Assembly: GCF_008642355.1 (NCBI RefSeq)
Contig: NZ_CP029193.1
Coordinates: 4,488,001 to 4,552,000 of the forward strand
Source of the DNA: Streptomyces venezuelae
GTDB taxonomy: Bacteria; Actinomycetota; Actinomycetes; Streptomycetales; Streptomycetaceae
Direction: 5' to 3'
DNA: 64,000 nucleotides
Shown here: positions 51,384-60,910 of the stretch, piece after piece
Position numbering within the stretch: the stretch's first letter is position 1
Layout: each line of letters starts with the position of its first letter
Position numbers and translations under genes: made by a program
The notes under the pieces: model-generated
What the model was told of the DNA's origin: nothing
What the model saw: the letters and a program-made list of their open reading frames with translations, nothing else
The model's database searches: none

Positions 51384-52502
51384 ATGGGTCTCACGAGCAA
51401 CAAGGTCCTCGCCCTTGCGGTCTTGCTGGCGGTGCTGTTCATCGTCGGCACGATCTGGCTCTGGCCGCGGCTCGCCCGCCGTAGCTGGAAGGCGGTGGCG
51501 GGCCGTGTCGGGCTGCTGCTCGCCACGCAGGTCGCGGTCTTCGCCTCGGTGGGCCTGGCGGCCAACCAGGCCTTCGGCTTCTACGCCACGTGGGCGGACC
51601 TCTTCGGCCAGGAGACGGCTCCCGGAGTGGTGGTGGACCACGATCCGGCCAAAGGAGCAGGGCCCGTCAAGGTCGTCGGCACCCAGACGGTGAACGTGCC
51701 GGGCGGCGGCCGGCCCTCCGTCGGCGGGCAGATCCAGAAGATCGAGATCGGCGGACAGGTCTCCAAAATAGGCAGCCCCGCCTACGTCTACCTGCCGCCC
51801 GAGTACTTCCAGCCGCAGTACAAGGACCGCAAGTTCCCCGCGTCCGTGGTGCTCACCGGATACCCGGGCACCGCCGAGGCGCTCATCAAGGGCCTGCACT
51901 ACCCGCAGACCGCCCACAAACAGGCGGCCGACGGCAAGATGCAGCCGATGATCCTCGTCATGATGCGGCCGACCGTGGCGCCGCCGCGCGACACCGAGTG
52001 CGTCGACGTGCCCGGCGGACCGCAGACCGAGACGTTCTTCGCCAAGGACCTGCCCCGAGCGATATCCAGCCACTACAGGGTGGGCGGCAAGGGACAGAAC
52101 TGGGGCGTCATCGGCGACTCCACGGGCGGCTACTGCGCGCTGAAGCTCGCCATGCACCACCCGGCCACCTACGGCGCGGGAGCGGGCCTTTCCGCGTACT
52201 ACAAGGCGCCCATCGACGTCACCACGGGTGACCTCTTCCACGGCGACAAGGAGCTGGAGCGCCACGCCGACCTGGACTGGTACCTGGACCACATGCCGCC
52301 GCCCAAGACATCCCTCCTCGTGACCACGAGCAAGAAGGGCGAGGGCAACTACCGCGACACCCTGAAGTTCATCGACAAGGTGAAGGCGCCCACGCGCGTC
52401 TCGTCGATCACGCTCGAGAGCGGTGGGCACAACTTCAACACCTGGCGCCGTGAGATCCCCGCGACGCTGGAGTGGATCAGCGGGCGGCTGAGCGCCGACT
52501 AG
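51384..52502 (+). CDS. membrane-anchored esterase (antigen 85/EstD-like)
   Basis: A 372-residue protein with two N-terminal membrane segments (about 7-27 and 41-62) and an extracytoplasmic alpha/beta-hydrolase domain of the putative esterase (PF00756) family. The nucleophile Ser is in VIGDSTGGYCALKLA (about 248-262), the acid likely in the DWYLDH region or just after, and the His in LESGGHNFNTW. Relatives include mycolyltransferase-like and S-formylglutathione hydrolase-like enzymes; here a cell-envelope acyl ester is a plausible substrate. ATG 51384 follows a weak purine stretch. Convergent with the OpuC-type ATPase gene, 13-bp gap. Confidence 0.87.
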   Translation: MGLTSNKVLALAVLLAVLFIVGTIWLWPRLARRSWKAVAGRVGLLLATQVAVFASVGLAANQAFGFYATWADLFGQETAPGVVVDHDPAKGAGPVKVVGTQTVNVPGGGRPSVGGQIQKIEIGGQVSKIGSPAYVYLPPEYFQPQYKDRKFPASVVLTGYPGTAEALIKGLHYPQTAHKQAADGKMQPMILVMMRPTVAPPRDTECVDVPGGPQTETFFAKDLPRAISSHYRVGGKGQNWGVIGDSTGGYCALKLAMHHPATYGAGAGLSAYYKAPIDVTTGDLFHGDKELERHADLDWYLDHMPPPKTSLLVTTSKKGEGNYRDTLKFIDKVKAPTRVSSITLESGGHNFNTWRREIPATLEWISGRLSAD

Positions 52503-52515
52503 GGCACAGGCCTCC

Positions 52516-53670
52516 CTAGCTCCTGATCGCCGCCACCGTCTCCAACTCGACCTCCGCGCGGGCGATGTCCCGCGCGTCCGCAGCCGTCGAGCGGCGCAGC
52601 GCCTCGTGCAGCCGGGCCGGTGTCAGGACGCCCAGGAAGCGGCCCTCGCTGTCCTTGTCGATGACCGCGATCCAGCCCGCGTCGTGCTGGAGCATCGTCG
52701 CGAACGCCTGCTTCAGGCTCGCACCGACCGGCAGCCACGCCTCCATGCGGCGGGCGTGCTCGCGGACCGTCCCGCTCCCCGCGCGCGCGTGCTCGGCGGA
52801 GATCCAGCCGTGCAGGTTGTTCCCGCCGTCCAGGACGACGGCCCAGCGCGCGTCGAGCTCTTTCGGCAGCGTGTCGTCGAGGTGCACCACGGGCGGCTGT
52901 TCCAGGTCGCCCTCCTCGATCGGTGTCACGGAGAGGCGCTTCAGGCCCCGGTCCGCGCCGACGAAGTCCGCCACGTAGTCGTTCGCGGGCGCCCCGAGGA
53001 CCGTCGACGGGCTGTCGAACTGCTCGATACGGCCCTCTCCGTAGACCGCGATGCGATCCCCGAGGCGGACCGCCTCCTCGATGTCGTGTGTGACGAAGAG
53101 CACCGTCTTGCGCACCGCCTGCTGGAGCCGGAGGAACTCGTTCTGCAGGTGCTCGCGGACGACGGGGTCGACCGCGCCGAAGGGCTCGTCCATCAGCAGC
53201 ACCGGCGGATCGGCGGCCAGCGCGCGTGCCACGCCCACGCGCTGGCGCTGGCCTCCCGAGAGCTGCTCGGGGTAGCGGTCGCCGAAGACGGCGGGGTCGA
53301 GGCCGACCAGGTCGAGGAGTTCGGCGGCGCGCTCGCGGGCCTTGCCGCGCTTGACGCCGAGGAGATGCGGGACGGTCGCCGTGTTCTCGAGGACCGTCTT
53401 GTGCGGGAAGAGACCGACCTGCTGGATCACATAGCCGATACGGCGCCGCAGTTGCACGGGATCGATTCCGGATATGTCGTCGCCGTCGACGAATATCCGG
53501 CCCTCGCTCGGCTCGATGAGCCGGTTCACCATTTTCATCGTCGTCGTCTTGCCGCAGCCCGACGGGCCCACGAGCGTGACCAGTTCGCCCTCGGCGACCT
53601 CGAAGGACAGATCGTCGACGGCCGTGGTGCCGTCCGCGTACCGCTTGGTGACGTGCTCGAACCGGATCAT
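52516..53670 (-). CDS. glycine betaine/osmolyte ABC transporter ATPase with CBS domain
   Basis: A 384-residue OpuCA/ProV-like ATPase: Walker A GPSGCGKTTTM (about 35-45), Q-loop YVIQQVGLFPH, signature LSGGQRQRVGVARAL, Walker B VLLMDEPFGAVDP, H-loop VTHDIEEAV. The C-terminal 130 residues hold CBS sequence (GASLKQAFATMLQHDAGWIAVI by position), used in OpuA for ionic-strength sensing. ATG 53670 is the family start (MIRFEHVTKRYADG), with GGGGAA close by. It diverges from the two permease genes and the binding protein; the 158-bp gap should hold both promoters. Confidence 0.92.
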   Translation of the reverse strand: MIRFEHVTKRYADGTTAVDDLSFEVAEGELVTLVGPSGCGKTTTMKMVNRLIEPSEGRIFVDGDDISGIDPVQLRRRIGYVIQQVGLFPHKTVLENTATVPHLLGVKRGKARERAAELLDLVGLDPAVFGDRYPEQLSGGQRQRVGVARALAADPPVLLMDEPFGAVDPVVREHLQNEFLRLQQAVRKTVLFVTHDIEEAVRLGDRIAVYGEGRIEQFDSPSTVLGAPANDYVADFVGADRGLKRLSVTPIEEGDLEQPPVVHLDDTLPKELDARWAVVLDGGNNLHGWISAEHARAGSGTVREHARRMEAWLPVGASLKQAFATMLQHDAGWIAVIDKDSEGRFLGVLTPARLHEALRRSTAADARDIARAEVELETVAAIRS

Positions 53671-53828
53671 GGTTCCCCATTGTGGAGGGCGGCGAGGGGC
53701 TTTGCGTGACGGCCGTGTTGCGGCCGTACAACGACTCACTGCGATTGTCGGTGGTGCGCGTTAGGGTCGCCAGACACGGGGGGACGTGTGTACGGCATAC
53801 GTTCGGGATTTCGGGGGAGGTGGGGCGC

Positions 53829-54557
53829 GTGGCCGAGCAGAACTGTCTGGTGACGAACGACTGGATCTGCGGGGAATATCTCCGCTCCCGCAGCCAGGAG
53901 TTGATCGACGCGACCCTTGAGCACGTCGGGATCACCGTCGCCTCCGTGGCGATCGGGGTCGCCGTCGCCCTGCCGCTCGCGCTGCTCGCACGGCGCTTCC
54001 GCTTCCTCGCGGGTCCGATCCTCGGCGTGACGACCGTGCTCTACTCGGTCCCTTCCCTCGCCATGTTCTCGCTGCTCCTGCCCTTCTTCGGGCTGTCCGT
54101 CTCCCTGGTCGTCACGGGCCTCGTCCTGTACTCGCTGACGGTTCTGGTGCGGAACATCCTGGCCGGCCTCCAGGCCGTCCCCGAGGAGGCCAGGGACGCC
54201 GCCAAGGGCATGGGGTACGGCCCGTTGAGGCTGCTGTGGGAGGTGGAGCTGCCGCTCGCGCTGCCCGCGCTCCTCGCCGGCGTGCGCATCACCACGGTCT
54301 CCACGGTCGCCCTGACCACCGTCGGCGCGATCGTGGACTACGGCGGCCTGGGCACCCTCATCCTCGACGGCCTGGACACGACCTTCAAGGCGCAGGTCCT
54401 GACCGCCTCGGTGCTCTGCGTGCTCCTCGCCGTCACCGCCGACCTGCTGCTGCTCGGGCTCCAGCGGCTGCTGACGCCGTGGACGAGAGCCCATCGCACA
54501 CGGACGAGCCGGGCGTCGCGCAAGGCGGCCGTGACGAAGGTGGCTGAGCCCGCATGA
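53829..54557 (+). CDS. glycine betaine/osmolyte ABC permease 1 (OpuCB-like)
   Basis: A 242-residue permease with about five to six helices and the binding-protein-dependent EAA loop (VPEEARDAAKGMGYGPLRLL, about 118-137). Upstream comes ATLEHVGITVASVAIGVAVA, typical of OpuCB/OpuCD. It forms, with the second permease, the membrane channel for compatible solutes. GTG 53829 follows GGGGGAGG by 8-9 nt. The next gene's ATG overlaps its stop by 4 nt. Confidence 0.92.
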   Translation: MAEQNCLVTNDWICGEYLRSRSQELIDATLEHVGITVASVAIGVAVALPLALLARRFRFLAGPILGVTTVLYSVPSLAMFSLLLPFFGLSVSLVVTGLVLYSLTVLVRNILAGLQAVPEEARDAAKGMGYGPLRLLWEVELPLALPALLAGVRITTVSTVALTTVGAIVDYGGLGTLILDGLDTTFKAQVLTASVLCVLLAVTADLLLLGLQRLLTPWTRAHRTRTSRASRKAAVTKVAEPA

Positions 54558-55216
54558 ACGCGATCACGGGGGCGTGGGACTGGCTGACCACGGGCGCCAA
54601 CTGGCAGGGCGAGAAGGGCGTCTGGCACCGCCTCGCCGAGCACCTGTACTTCAGCGGGGTCTGCCTCGCCGTGGCCTGCGCCATCGCGCTGCCCCTGGCG
54701 CTGTGTCTCGGGCACATCGGCAAGGGCGGCGCGCTTGCCGTCAACATCTCCAACGTCGGCCGCGCGGTGCCCACGCTGGCCCTGCTTATCCTGCTGACGC
54801 TCACGCCCCTCGGCGAGCACGGTGACGCGCCGACGCTGATCGCGCTGGTGCTCTTCGCCGTCCCGCCGCTGCTGACCAACGCCTACCTCGGGATGCGGGA
54901 GGTGGACCGCGCGGTGGTGGAGGCCGCGCGCGGGATGGGGATGAGCGGCGGGCAGCTGTTCGCGCGGGTCGAGCTGCCGCTGGCGTACCCGCTGATCATG
55001 ACCGGCATACGGTCCGCGGGCGTGCAGGTCGTCGCGACGGCCACGCTCGCCGCGATGGCGGGTGAGGGCGGTCTCGGCCGGATCATCACGGCCGGGTTCA
55101 ACCTGCAGAACACCCCGCAAGTGGTCGCGGGCGCCGTCCTGGTGGCGCTGCTCGCGCTCCTCGTGGAGGGGGTCCTTGTGGTGGCGGGGCGGCTCTTCGA
55201 TCCGATGCGGCGGTAG
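54554..55216 (+). CDS. glycine betaine/osmolyte ABC permease 2 (OpuCD-like)
   Basis: A 220-residue permease of the same family as the upstream one: LYFSGVCLAVACAIALPLAL (TM1), the VEAARGMGMSGGQLFARVELP coupling loop (by position about 113-133), and a GLGRIITAGF segment near the end. ATG 54554 overlaps the previous stop (ATGA). Two distinct permeases with a CBS-bearing ATPase and a lipoprotein receptor make a full OpuC-type importer for osmoprotection. Confidence 0.92.
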   Translation: MNAITGAWDWLTTGANWQGEKGVWHRLAEHLYFSGVCLAVACAIALPLALCLGHIGKGGALAVNISNVGRAVPTLALLILLTLTPLGEHGDAPTLIALVLFAVPPLLTNAYLGMREVDRAVVEAARGMGMSGGQLFARVELPLAYPLIMTGIRSAGVQVVATATLAAMAGEGGLGRIITAGFNLQNTPQVVAGAVLVALLALLVEGVLVVAGRLFDPMRR

Positions 55217-55322
55217 GCGGCGGCCGGTGACGGTGGGAGTCGGTCCGTGGCGGTGGGCGTCGGCCCGCGGTCGGCTGTGAGTTCCGAGTTTCTTTCTTTC
55301 CTTTCGAAATGGTGGTTCACCG

Positions 55323-56294
55323 ATGAACAGCACAACGCGTCGCGCGCGACGGATGGCAGGGGCGGCCGCGGCCGTCGTGGCGCTGACCGCGGGTCTCGCC
55401 GCGTGCGGCGGGGACAGCCTGGAGGACGACGGCAAGGGGTCGGACAAGGCGGGCGGTGACAAGAAGGGCTCGCTCGTGGTGGGTTCCGCGCGGTTCACCG
55501 AACAGAAGGTGCTCGCCGAGCTCTACGCGGGCGTCCTGGAGAAGGCCGGTTACGACGCCGAGGTCAAGACCGTGCAGAACCGCGAGATCTACAAGCCCGA
55601 ACTCAAGAATGGCTCGATCGACGTAGCTCCCGAATACGCGGCGACCCTCGCGGAATTCCTCAACCTGGAGAAGAACGGCCCGAAGGCCGACACGGTTGCC
55701 TCCAGCGATCTGGACGCCACGGTGAGCGCGCTCGAGAAGCTCGCGGAGCCGGAGGGCCTGAAGGTGCTCCCGGCCGGTGAGGCGGTCGACCAGAACGCGT
55801 TCGCGGTCTCCAAGGAATACGCGAAGGAGCACAAGCTCAAGACGCTCTCGGATCTCGGCAGGTCCGGTGAGAAGGTCAAGATCGCGGCGGGCGACGAATG
55901 CGAGTCCCGCCCGTTCTGCGCGCCGGGACTGAAGAAGAAGTACGGCATCGACGTCACCGGAATCGACCCCAAGGGGGTCGGCACCACGCAGTCCAAGCAG
56001 GCCGTCAAGAACGGCACGGACCAACTGGTGCTGACCACGACGACCGACGCGACGCTGAAGAACTACGACCTCGTCATCCTCGAGGACGACAAGAAGCTCC
56101 AGAACGCGGACAACATCCTTCCCGTGGTGAACGCGAAGGAGGCCGGCGGCAAGGAGATAGCCGAGGCCCTCGGCAAGCTCACGAAGACGCTCACGACGGA
56201 CGACCTCATCGAACTCAACCGGAAGGTCGACGAGGAGCGTCAGAAGGAAGCGGATGTCGCCGCCGAGTATCTGAAGTCGAAGGGCCTCATCTGA
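55323..56294 (+). CDS. glycine betaine/osmolyte-binding lipoprotein (OpuCC/OsmF-like)
   Basis: A 323-residue substrate-binding lipoprotein. Signal peptide with lipobox AGLAAC (Cys28), an acidic spacer, then the type II binding fold: VVGSARFTEQKVLAELYAG, KNGSIDVAPEYAATLAEFL, AGDECESRPFCAPGLKKKYG, and LTTTTDATLKNYDLVIL. A disulfide between the two cysteines of ECESRPFC is likely. It delivers choline, betaine or similar solute to the permeases upstream (106-bp gap). Start ATG 55323. Confidence 0.92.
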   Translation: MNSTTRRARRMAGAAAAVVALTAGLAACGGDSLEDDGKGSDKAGGDKKGSLVVGSARFTEQKVLAELYAGVLEKAGYDAEVKTVQNREIYKPELKNGSIDVAPEYAATLAEFLNLEKNGPKADTVASSDLDATVSALEKLAEPEGLKVLPAGEAVDQNAFAVSKEYAKEHKLKTLSDLGRSGEKVKIAAGDECESRPFCAPGLKKKYGIDVTGIDPKGVGTTQSKQAVKNGTDQLVLTTTTDATLKNYDLVILEDDKKLQNADNILPVVNAKEAGGKEIAEALGKLTKTLTTDDLIELNRKVDEERQKEADVAAEYLKSKGLI

Positions 56295-56457
56295 AGATGA
56301 TCAAGAAAAGCGCCGGGAAGTTCCCCGGTCACAGCGGAAGTTGATCGCTGAATCAGAGCGGAAGAGGGGTGGGGAGTTGCGACGAGTCACGACCGCGGTG
56401 ACTGCTTTTTGCCGGGCGGGGCACCACACTTCGCCTACGCGCGGTAAGTTTCTGGCC

Positions 56458-57612
56458 ATGCCACGTGGACGCCACCGCCATTCCCCACCCCTGCACCGGC
56501 TGCTTCCTCCTACGACGGTCGCAGGCGTTTCGATTCTCAGCGCCGGCGGCGCCTGGATGTTCGCGGAACCCGTCGTGCTCCGCGGGCTCGTCGCGGCCGC
56601 GGCCGCCGCTGCCGTCGTCGGCTCGGTCGTCATGCGCCGCTGGGACCAGACGGCCGGCAAGCGCGTCGCCGAGCTCACCCGCGCCCGCGCGAGCGACGAG
56701 TGGCGCCACGAGGAACGGATGGCCGAGGCCGAGTCCGACCTCGAGGAGTCCCGCGAACTGCGGGGCAGACTGGAGACGAAGCTGCGCGCCAAGCGTGCGG
56801 AGCTCGCGGCCCTGCGCAACGAACACGCCGCGCTCCTGCGCCGGTACGCCACGGCGGAGACGGAGCGGGCCAGCGCTCTGGAGGGGCGGCGGCTGCTCGC
56901 CATCGAGGCGACGTCTCCGGAGGCGCCCGCACTGCCTTCGCCTTCGTCGGGGGCGGCCTCGGGATCCGGCGCCGAGGACCTGGTGCCCGCGGTGCGCTCG
57001 GGGGCGCCGGGGCGTGTTCCCGGCGCGTCGGCGCCGCGGACGGAGCCGTCTTCGCCCACGGAGACCGGTCCGCGTACGGAGGACGCCCCGCGTACGGAGA
57101 CTGCCCCGCCCAAGGACGCTTCCGCCGCGCGTGCGCAGGCCTCCGGCAGGCCGGGTGCGTCCCCCACGCCCTCCCTCTTCCTGCGGGCCAACGCGGCGCT
57201 CGACCGCATGTCCCGGACCAAGCCACCGCAGGCGGCGCCAGGAGCCGCGCCGGACGCGGAGGACGAGTCGCGGGGGAAGCCCGGGGCGGCCGATGGATAC
57301 GCCGGGCACGAGCGCGCGGTCGCCGTCGCGCCGCCCGCGCAGTCGCGCCGTCAGGCTCCGCAGGGCGGGTTCGACTTCTTCGGCACGAAGAACGTGGCCC
57401 CGGCCGCGCTGGAGTCCGTGCAGAACGAGGACCTCGCCGACGTGGTGGGCGAGGAGGCCCTCGCGGTCCACAAGGCGGAGACCGAGGGCGAGTTCAAGGA
57501 CGCGCCCGAGGGGGACGCGGCACGTGGCGTGGGCCAGGTCATCGACCTGACGGCCCATGACGAGACGGAGCAGATCGACGTGGGGGAGCTGCGGACCGCC
57601 CTGCGGGCGTAA
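56458..57612 (+). CDS. coiled-coil membrane-anchored protein of unknown function
   Basis: A 384-residue protein not assigned to a known family. It has a basic His/Arg/Pro N-terminus, one or two hydrophobic segments (about 20-36 and 40-58), and a strongly charged coiled coil (about 62-145; Glu/Arg/Ala heptads such as EERMAEAESDLEESRELRGR). A long disordered Pro/Ser/Thr linker (about 150-300) leads to a conserved-looking acidic tail with GFDFFGTKN and GQVIDLTAHDETEQIDV. Such tails often bind partners. ATG 56458 is chosen because the basic/hydrophobic start fits; the open frame to 56341 is not obviously coding. Confidence 0.75.
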   Translation: MPRGRHRHSPPLHRLLPPTTVAGVSILSAGGAWMFAEPVVLRGLVAAAAAAAVVGSVVMRRWDQTAGKRVAELTRARASDEWRHEERMAEAESDLEESRELRGRLETKLRAKRAELAALRNEHAALLRRYATAETERASALEGRRLLAIEATSPEAPALPSPSSGAASGSGAEDLVPAVRSGAPGRVPGASAPRTEPSSPTETGPRTEDAPRTETAPPKDASAARAQASGRPGASPTPSLFLRANAALDRMSRTKPPQAAPGAAPDAEDESRGKPGAADGYAGHERAVAVAPPAQSRRQAPQGGFDFFGTKNVAPAALESVQNEDLADVVGEEALAVHKAETEGEFKDAPEGDAARGVGQVIDLTAHDETEQIDVGELRTALRA

Positions 57613-57654
57613 CGCTTGGCTGCTGTTCGGCGGCGGCGCAGCGTGACCATCGGT

Positions 57655-57760
57655 GGCGGCGGCGCGGGGTGACCAGGGGCGCGGGGAACCGCGCACCCGG
57701 CCACGACGCGCCCGCAGCCGCCGGACGCGCCCGCAGCCGCGAGGACGGGCCCGCCACGAA
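57655..57760. repeat. streptomycete intergenic repeat with GCGCGGGGAACCGCGC core
   Basis: GGGGCGCGGGGAACCGCGCA (57676-57695) forms a short hairpin, and CGCGCCCGCAGCCGC then occurs twice (57708 and 57726). The core resembles the pair at 38781-38973. It lies between convergent genes and may act as a terminator. Confidence 0.65.
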
Positions 57761-57792
57761 AGGCGGGGGCAGCGCAGCCGTGTCCCCGCGCG

Positions 57793-59163
57793 TCAGGTCA
57801 TCCAGCGGTCAGGGATGGCCTCCCTGCGGCCCGTTCGGGAGCGGTCCGCCTGGGCGTGGAGGAGTGTCGCCGCCTCGTCCGCGGGGCGCAGGCGGGCCGC
57901 CACCGTCTTGTTGGCGCCCGTGTCCACCCGTACGTCCGCGACGCCCTTGAACCGCTCCCAGGGGCCCTGGGAGAGCCGTACGCTCTGGACCTTCGCGTGC
58001 GGGACGAGGGACAGGCGGCGTCTGAGCAGACCGTGGCGGGCCGCGAAGACCTCGTCGGTGACCGCCAGGCCGTAACCCCTCCACCACAGCGGCGCACACC
58101 ACGCCGCACGCGCGGGAGGCCGCACGAGCTCCGTCGGCTCCGGCACGCGCACCCCCGGCAGGACCCGCCCGATCACCTCGTCGGCGAGCTCCCGCGGCGC
58201 GACCGGGACCAGCACGCTGTTCGCCGAGCCCGCCACGTCCAGCTCCACCCGTACCCAGCCGCGCCGCCGCCACAGCAACGGCTGCACCACGTGCACCGTC
58301 TGCACCCGGCCGGGCGGCACCGTCTCGTGGGCCTTGTCGAGCAGCCCGTGGTCGATGCGGATGCCGTCGGGCGATTCGCCCACCGTCCAGTCGTACTCCT
58401 TGATGAAACGCCCGCCGCTGCTCGCGAAGGCGCCGCCCAGCATCGGGACGGCGGCCCCGAGGGTCGTCCACAGGCTGTGGGTGCCGAACCAGATGAAGGC
58501 GGGCACCAGGGACGCCGCGAGGAGTGCCCCCCAGGGCGCGCCGGTGAGCAGCAGGGAGTGGGCGAGCATGCGCGGCTGGACGTGCAGCAGTCCCCGGACG
58601 GGCGCCTCGCCGACCTCGCGCGCCTCCTCGGGGACGAAACCGGCCGCCCGCGCGAGGAGTTCGGCCCGCAGTTCGGCCGCTTCGCGCTCGCCCAAGTAAG
58701 CCAGCTCGTCCTTCTTCTCCGCCCCGACCACGTCCAGTTTGAGCTTGGCGACCCCCGCGATGCGGGCGAGCAGCGGACGTGTCACGTCGACGGCCTGGAG
58801 CCGGTCCAGGCGGATGTGGGCGGTGCGCCGGAAGAACAGGCCGGTGCGGATGCGCAGCTCGGTGTCGGTGACCGAGAAGTGCGTGAACCACCAGCTCAGG
58901 AAGCCGTAGAGGGCGCCGCCGACGACCACGGCGACGCTGCCGAGGAGGAGGGTGGTGGCGGTCAGCGCGGAGAGGCGCTGCTGCGTGCCGTTCGGGTCGT
59001 GGACGGCCCAGCCCACCAGGACCGCGCAGGGCGCCCAGGCGCGGCGCAGCGGCGTGACGGGGTGCAGGCGCCGCTCGGGCACGGTGTCGTCCGCCCCGGG
59101 GCGGGCCGCGTCCGCCGCTTCCCGTACGCCGTTCACGGCGCCGTCGTCCCGTGCGCCCTTCAC
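57793..59163 (-). CDS. PH-domain membrane protein (YdbT-like, multi-domain)
   Basis: A 456-residue membrane protein with bacterial PH (DUF304) domains. Four hydrophobic helices in two pairs (about 43-90 and 220-270) are each followed by a PH-like domain ([40 protein letters not shown]), and a third PH-like domain ends the protein ([20 protein letters not shown]). B. subtilis YdbS/YdbT have the same layout; a membrane-stress role is known there. GTG 59163 overlaps the stop of the smaller PH gene (GTGA), so both are co-translated and probably form a complex. Confidence 0.87.
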   Translation of the reverse strand: MKGARDDGAVNGVREAADAARPGADDTVPERRLHPVTPLRRAWAPCAVLVGWAVHDPNGTQQRLSALTATTLLLGSVAVVVGGALYGFLSWWFTHFSVTDTELRIRTGLFFRRTAHIRLDRLQAVDVTRPLLARIAGVAKLKLDVVGAEKKDELAYLGEREAAELRAELLARAAGFVPEEAREVGEAPVRGLLHVQPRMLAHSLLLTGAPWGALLAASLVPAFIWFGTHSLWTTLGAAVPMLGGAFASSGGRFIKEYDWTVGESPDGIRIDHGLLDKAHETVPPGRVQTVHVVQPLLWRRRGWVRVELDVAGSANSVLVPVAPRELADEVIGRVLPGVRVPEPTELVRPPARAAWCAPLWWRGYGLAVTDEVFAARHGLLRRRLSLVPHAKVQSVRLSQGPWERFKGVADVRVDTGANKTVAARLRPADEAATLLHAQADRSRTGRREAIPDRWMT

Positions 59164-59669
59164 AGCCCCGCCGATCGGGCTTCGCCGAGTTCCGTCAGCC
59201 GGTCGCGCAGCCGTTCCGCCTCCTCGGGGAGGAGCCCGGGGATACGCGCGTCGGTGGCCGCCGCGGCGGTGTGCAGCTGGACGCTCGCGAGTCCGAAGCG
59301 GCGCTCCAGGGGCCCCGAGGTCACCTCGACGAGCTGCATCCGGCCGTACGGCACGACCGTCTCCTCGCGCCAGAGCACGCCCCGGCTGATGAGCAGGTCG
59401 TCGGCCCGCTCCGCGTACCGCCACGAGCGCCAGTTGCGGCCGAGCACCGGCCAGCCCCAGGCGACGACGGCGAGCGGTATCAGCGCGAACGCGGCCCAGG
59501 CAGGGCCCACGAACAGGCCGAGCGGGATTCCGACGGCCGCCGCGAGCGGCACGAACCAGACCACCAGCAGGAGCCGGCGCAGCCTCAGCAGTCCCCGCGG
59601 CAGTCCCGTCCACACCGGCTCGGTCCGCTCCCGAGCCGGCCCTGCGGGCCCCGCTGTCCCCGTGTTCAT
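59160..59669 (-). CDS. PH-domain membrane protein (YdbS-like)
   Basis: A 169-residue DUF304 protein: two membrane helices (about 33-53 and 56-76) and one PH domain (about 80-150) with [20 protein letters not shown] and [15 protein letters not shown], the family core. It is the YdbS-like partner of the larger protein encoded next, with a 4-nt overlap. B. subtilis YdbST has been linked to protection against membrane-active peptides; the role here is inferred. ATG 59669. Divergent from nuoD with a 55-bp gap. Confidence 0.9.
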   Translation of the reverse strand: MNTGTAGPAGPARERTEPVWTGLPRGLLRLRRLLLVVWFVPLAAAVGIPLGLFVGPAWAAFALIPLAVVAWGWPVLGRNWRSWRYAERADDLLISRGVLWREETVVPYGRMQLVEVTSGPLERRFGLASVQLHTAAAATDARIPGLLPEEAERLRDRLTELGEARSAGL

Positions 59670-59724
59670 GGCTCAAGCGTACGTAGCGCCGCTGACACGG
59701 CGGCGCGTGCGAGAGACTGTGGCC

Positions 59725-60888
59725 ATGAGTCCCACGACGGAGACCACCACGGAGACCACGCTCGGCATCGGCGGAGCGGCCGAGAGCACCGACATGGTGC
59801 TCAACATCGGCCCCCAGCACCCGTCCACGCACGGCGTGCTCCGCCTCCGCCTGGTCCTGGACGGCGAGCGCATCCAGCACGCGGAGCCGGTCATCGGCTA
59901 CATGCACCGCGGTGCGGAGAAGCTCTTCGAGGCGCGGGACTACCGGCAGATCGTGATGCTGGCCAACCGCCACGACTGGCTCTCGGCGTTCTCGAACGAG
60001 CTGGGCGTCGTCCTGGCCGTGGAGCGGATGCTCGGCATGGAGGTCCCGGAGCGCGCCGTCTGGATGCGCACGCTCCTCGCCGAGCTCAACCGCGTACTGA
60101 ACCACCTGATGTTCCTCGGGTCCTACCCGCTCGAACTGGGCGGCATCACGCCGGTGTTCCACGCGTTCCGCGAGCGCGAGGAGCTCCAGAACGTGATGGA
60201 GGAGATCTCCGGCGGCCGCATGCACTACATGTTCAACCGCGTCGGCGGCCTCAAGGAGGACCTGCCCGCCGGATGGACCACCCGCGCGCGGGAGGCGGTC
60301 GCGTCGGTCCGGTCGCGCATGGACGTGTACGACCGGCTCGTCCTCGGCAACGAGATCTTCCGGGGCCGCACGCGCGGCGTCGGCGTCCTCACTCCGGAGG
60401 CGGTGCATGCCTACGGAGTGAGCGGGCCCATCGCCCGCGCCTCCGGAGTCGACTTCGACCTGCGCCGTGACGAGCCGTATCTGGCGTACGGCGAGCTCCA
60501 GGACACGCTGAAGGTCGTCACGCGTGAGGAGGGCGACTGCCTGGCCCGCTTCGAGTGCCTCCTGGAGCAGACCCACAACGCCCTGGATCTCGCGGACGCC
60601 TGCCTGGACCGGCTCGGCGAGCTTCCGCAGGGGCCGGTCAACCAGCGCCTGCCGAAGGTCCTGAAGGCCCCCGAGGGCCACACGTACGCGTGGACCGAGA
60701 ACCCCCTCGGCATCAACGGCTACTACCTCGTCAGCAAGGGCGAGAAGACGCCGTACCGCCTCAAGCTGCGCTCGGCCTCGTACAACAACATCCAGGCGCT
60801 GACCGAACTGCTCCCGGGGCAGCTGGTCGCGGACATGGTGGCCATCCTGGGGTCGCTGTTCTTCGTGGTCGGCGACATCGACAAGTAA
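59725..60888 (+). CDS. nuoD: NADH-quinone oxidoreductase subunit D-like protein, orphan
   Basis: A 387-residue 49-kDa-type subunit (NuoD/NDUFS2). Hallmarks: [15 protein letters not shown] (about 31-45), [16 protein letters not shown] (about 67-82), [13 protein letters not shown], and the C-terminal [14 protein letters not shown] and VVGDIDK end. In complex I this subunit lines the quinone site. No other nuo gene is in the window, so it is a stand-alone copy, as in several streptomycetes with a second nuoD. ATG 59725. It is convergent, 22 bp apart, with a MidA-type methyltransferase whose known relatives modify this subunit. Confidence 0.93.
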   Translation: MSPTTETTTETTLGIGGAAESTDMVLNIGPQHPSTHGVLRLRLVLDGERIQHAEPVIGYMHRGAEKLFEARDYRQIVMLANRHDWLSAFSNELGVVLAVERMLGMEVPERAVWMRTLLAELNRVLNHLMFLGSYPLELGGITPVFHAFREREELQNVMEEISGGRMHYMFNRVGGLKEDLPAGWTTRAREAVASVRSRMDVYDRLVLGNEIFRGRTRGVGVLTPEAVHAYGVSGPIARASGVDFDLRRDEPYLAYGELQDTLKVVTREEGDCLARFECLLEQTHNALDLADACLDRLGELPQGPVNQRLPKVLKAPEGHTYAWTENPLGINGYYLVSKGEKTPYRLKLRSASYNNIQALTELLPGQLVADMVAILGSLFFVVGDIDK

Positions 60889-60910
60889 GGCGTCGGCGGC
60901 AGGCAGGGCG

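Noticed and set aside
56312..56335. CCGGGAA/TTCCCCGG inverted repeat after the binding-protein gene.
   Set aside because: The stem is short and imperfect, so I do not call it a terminator.
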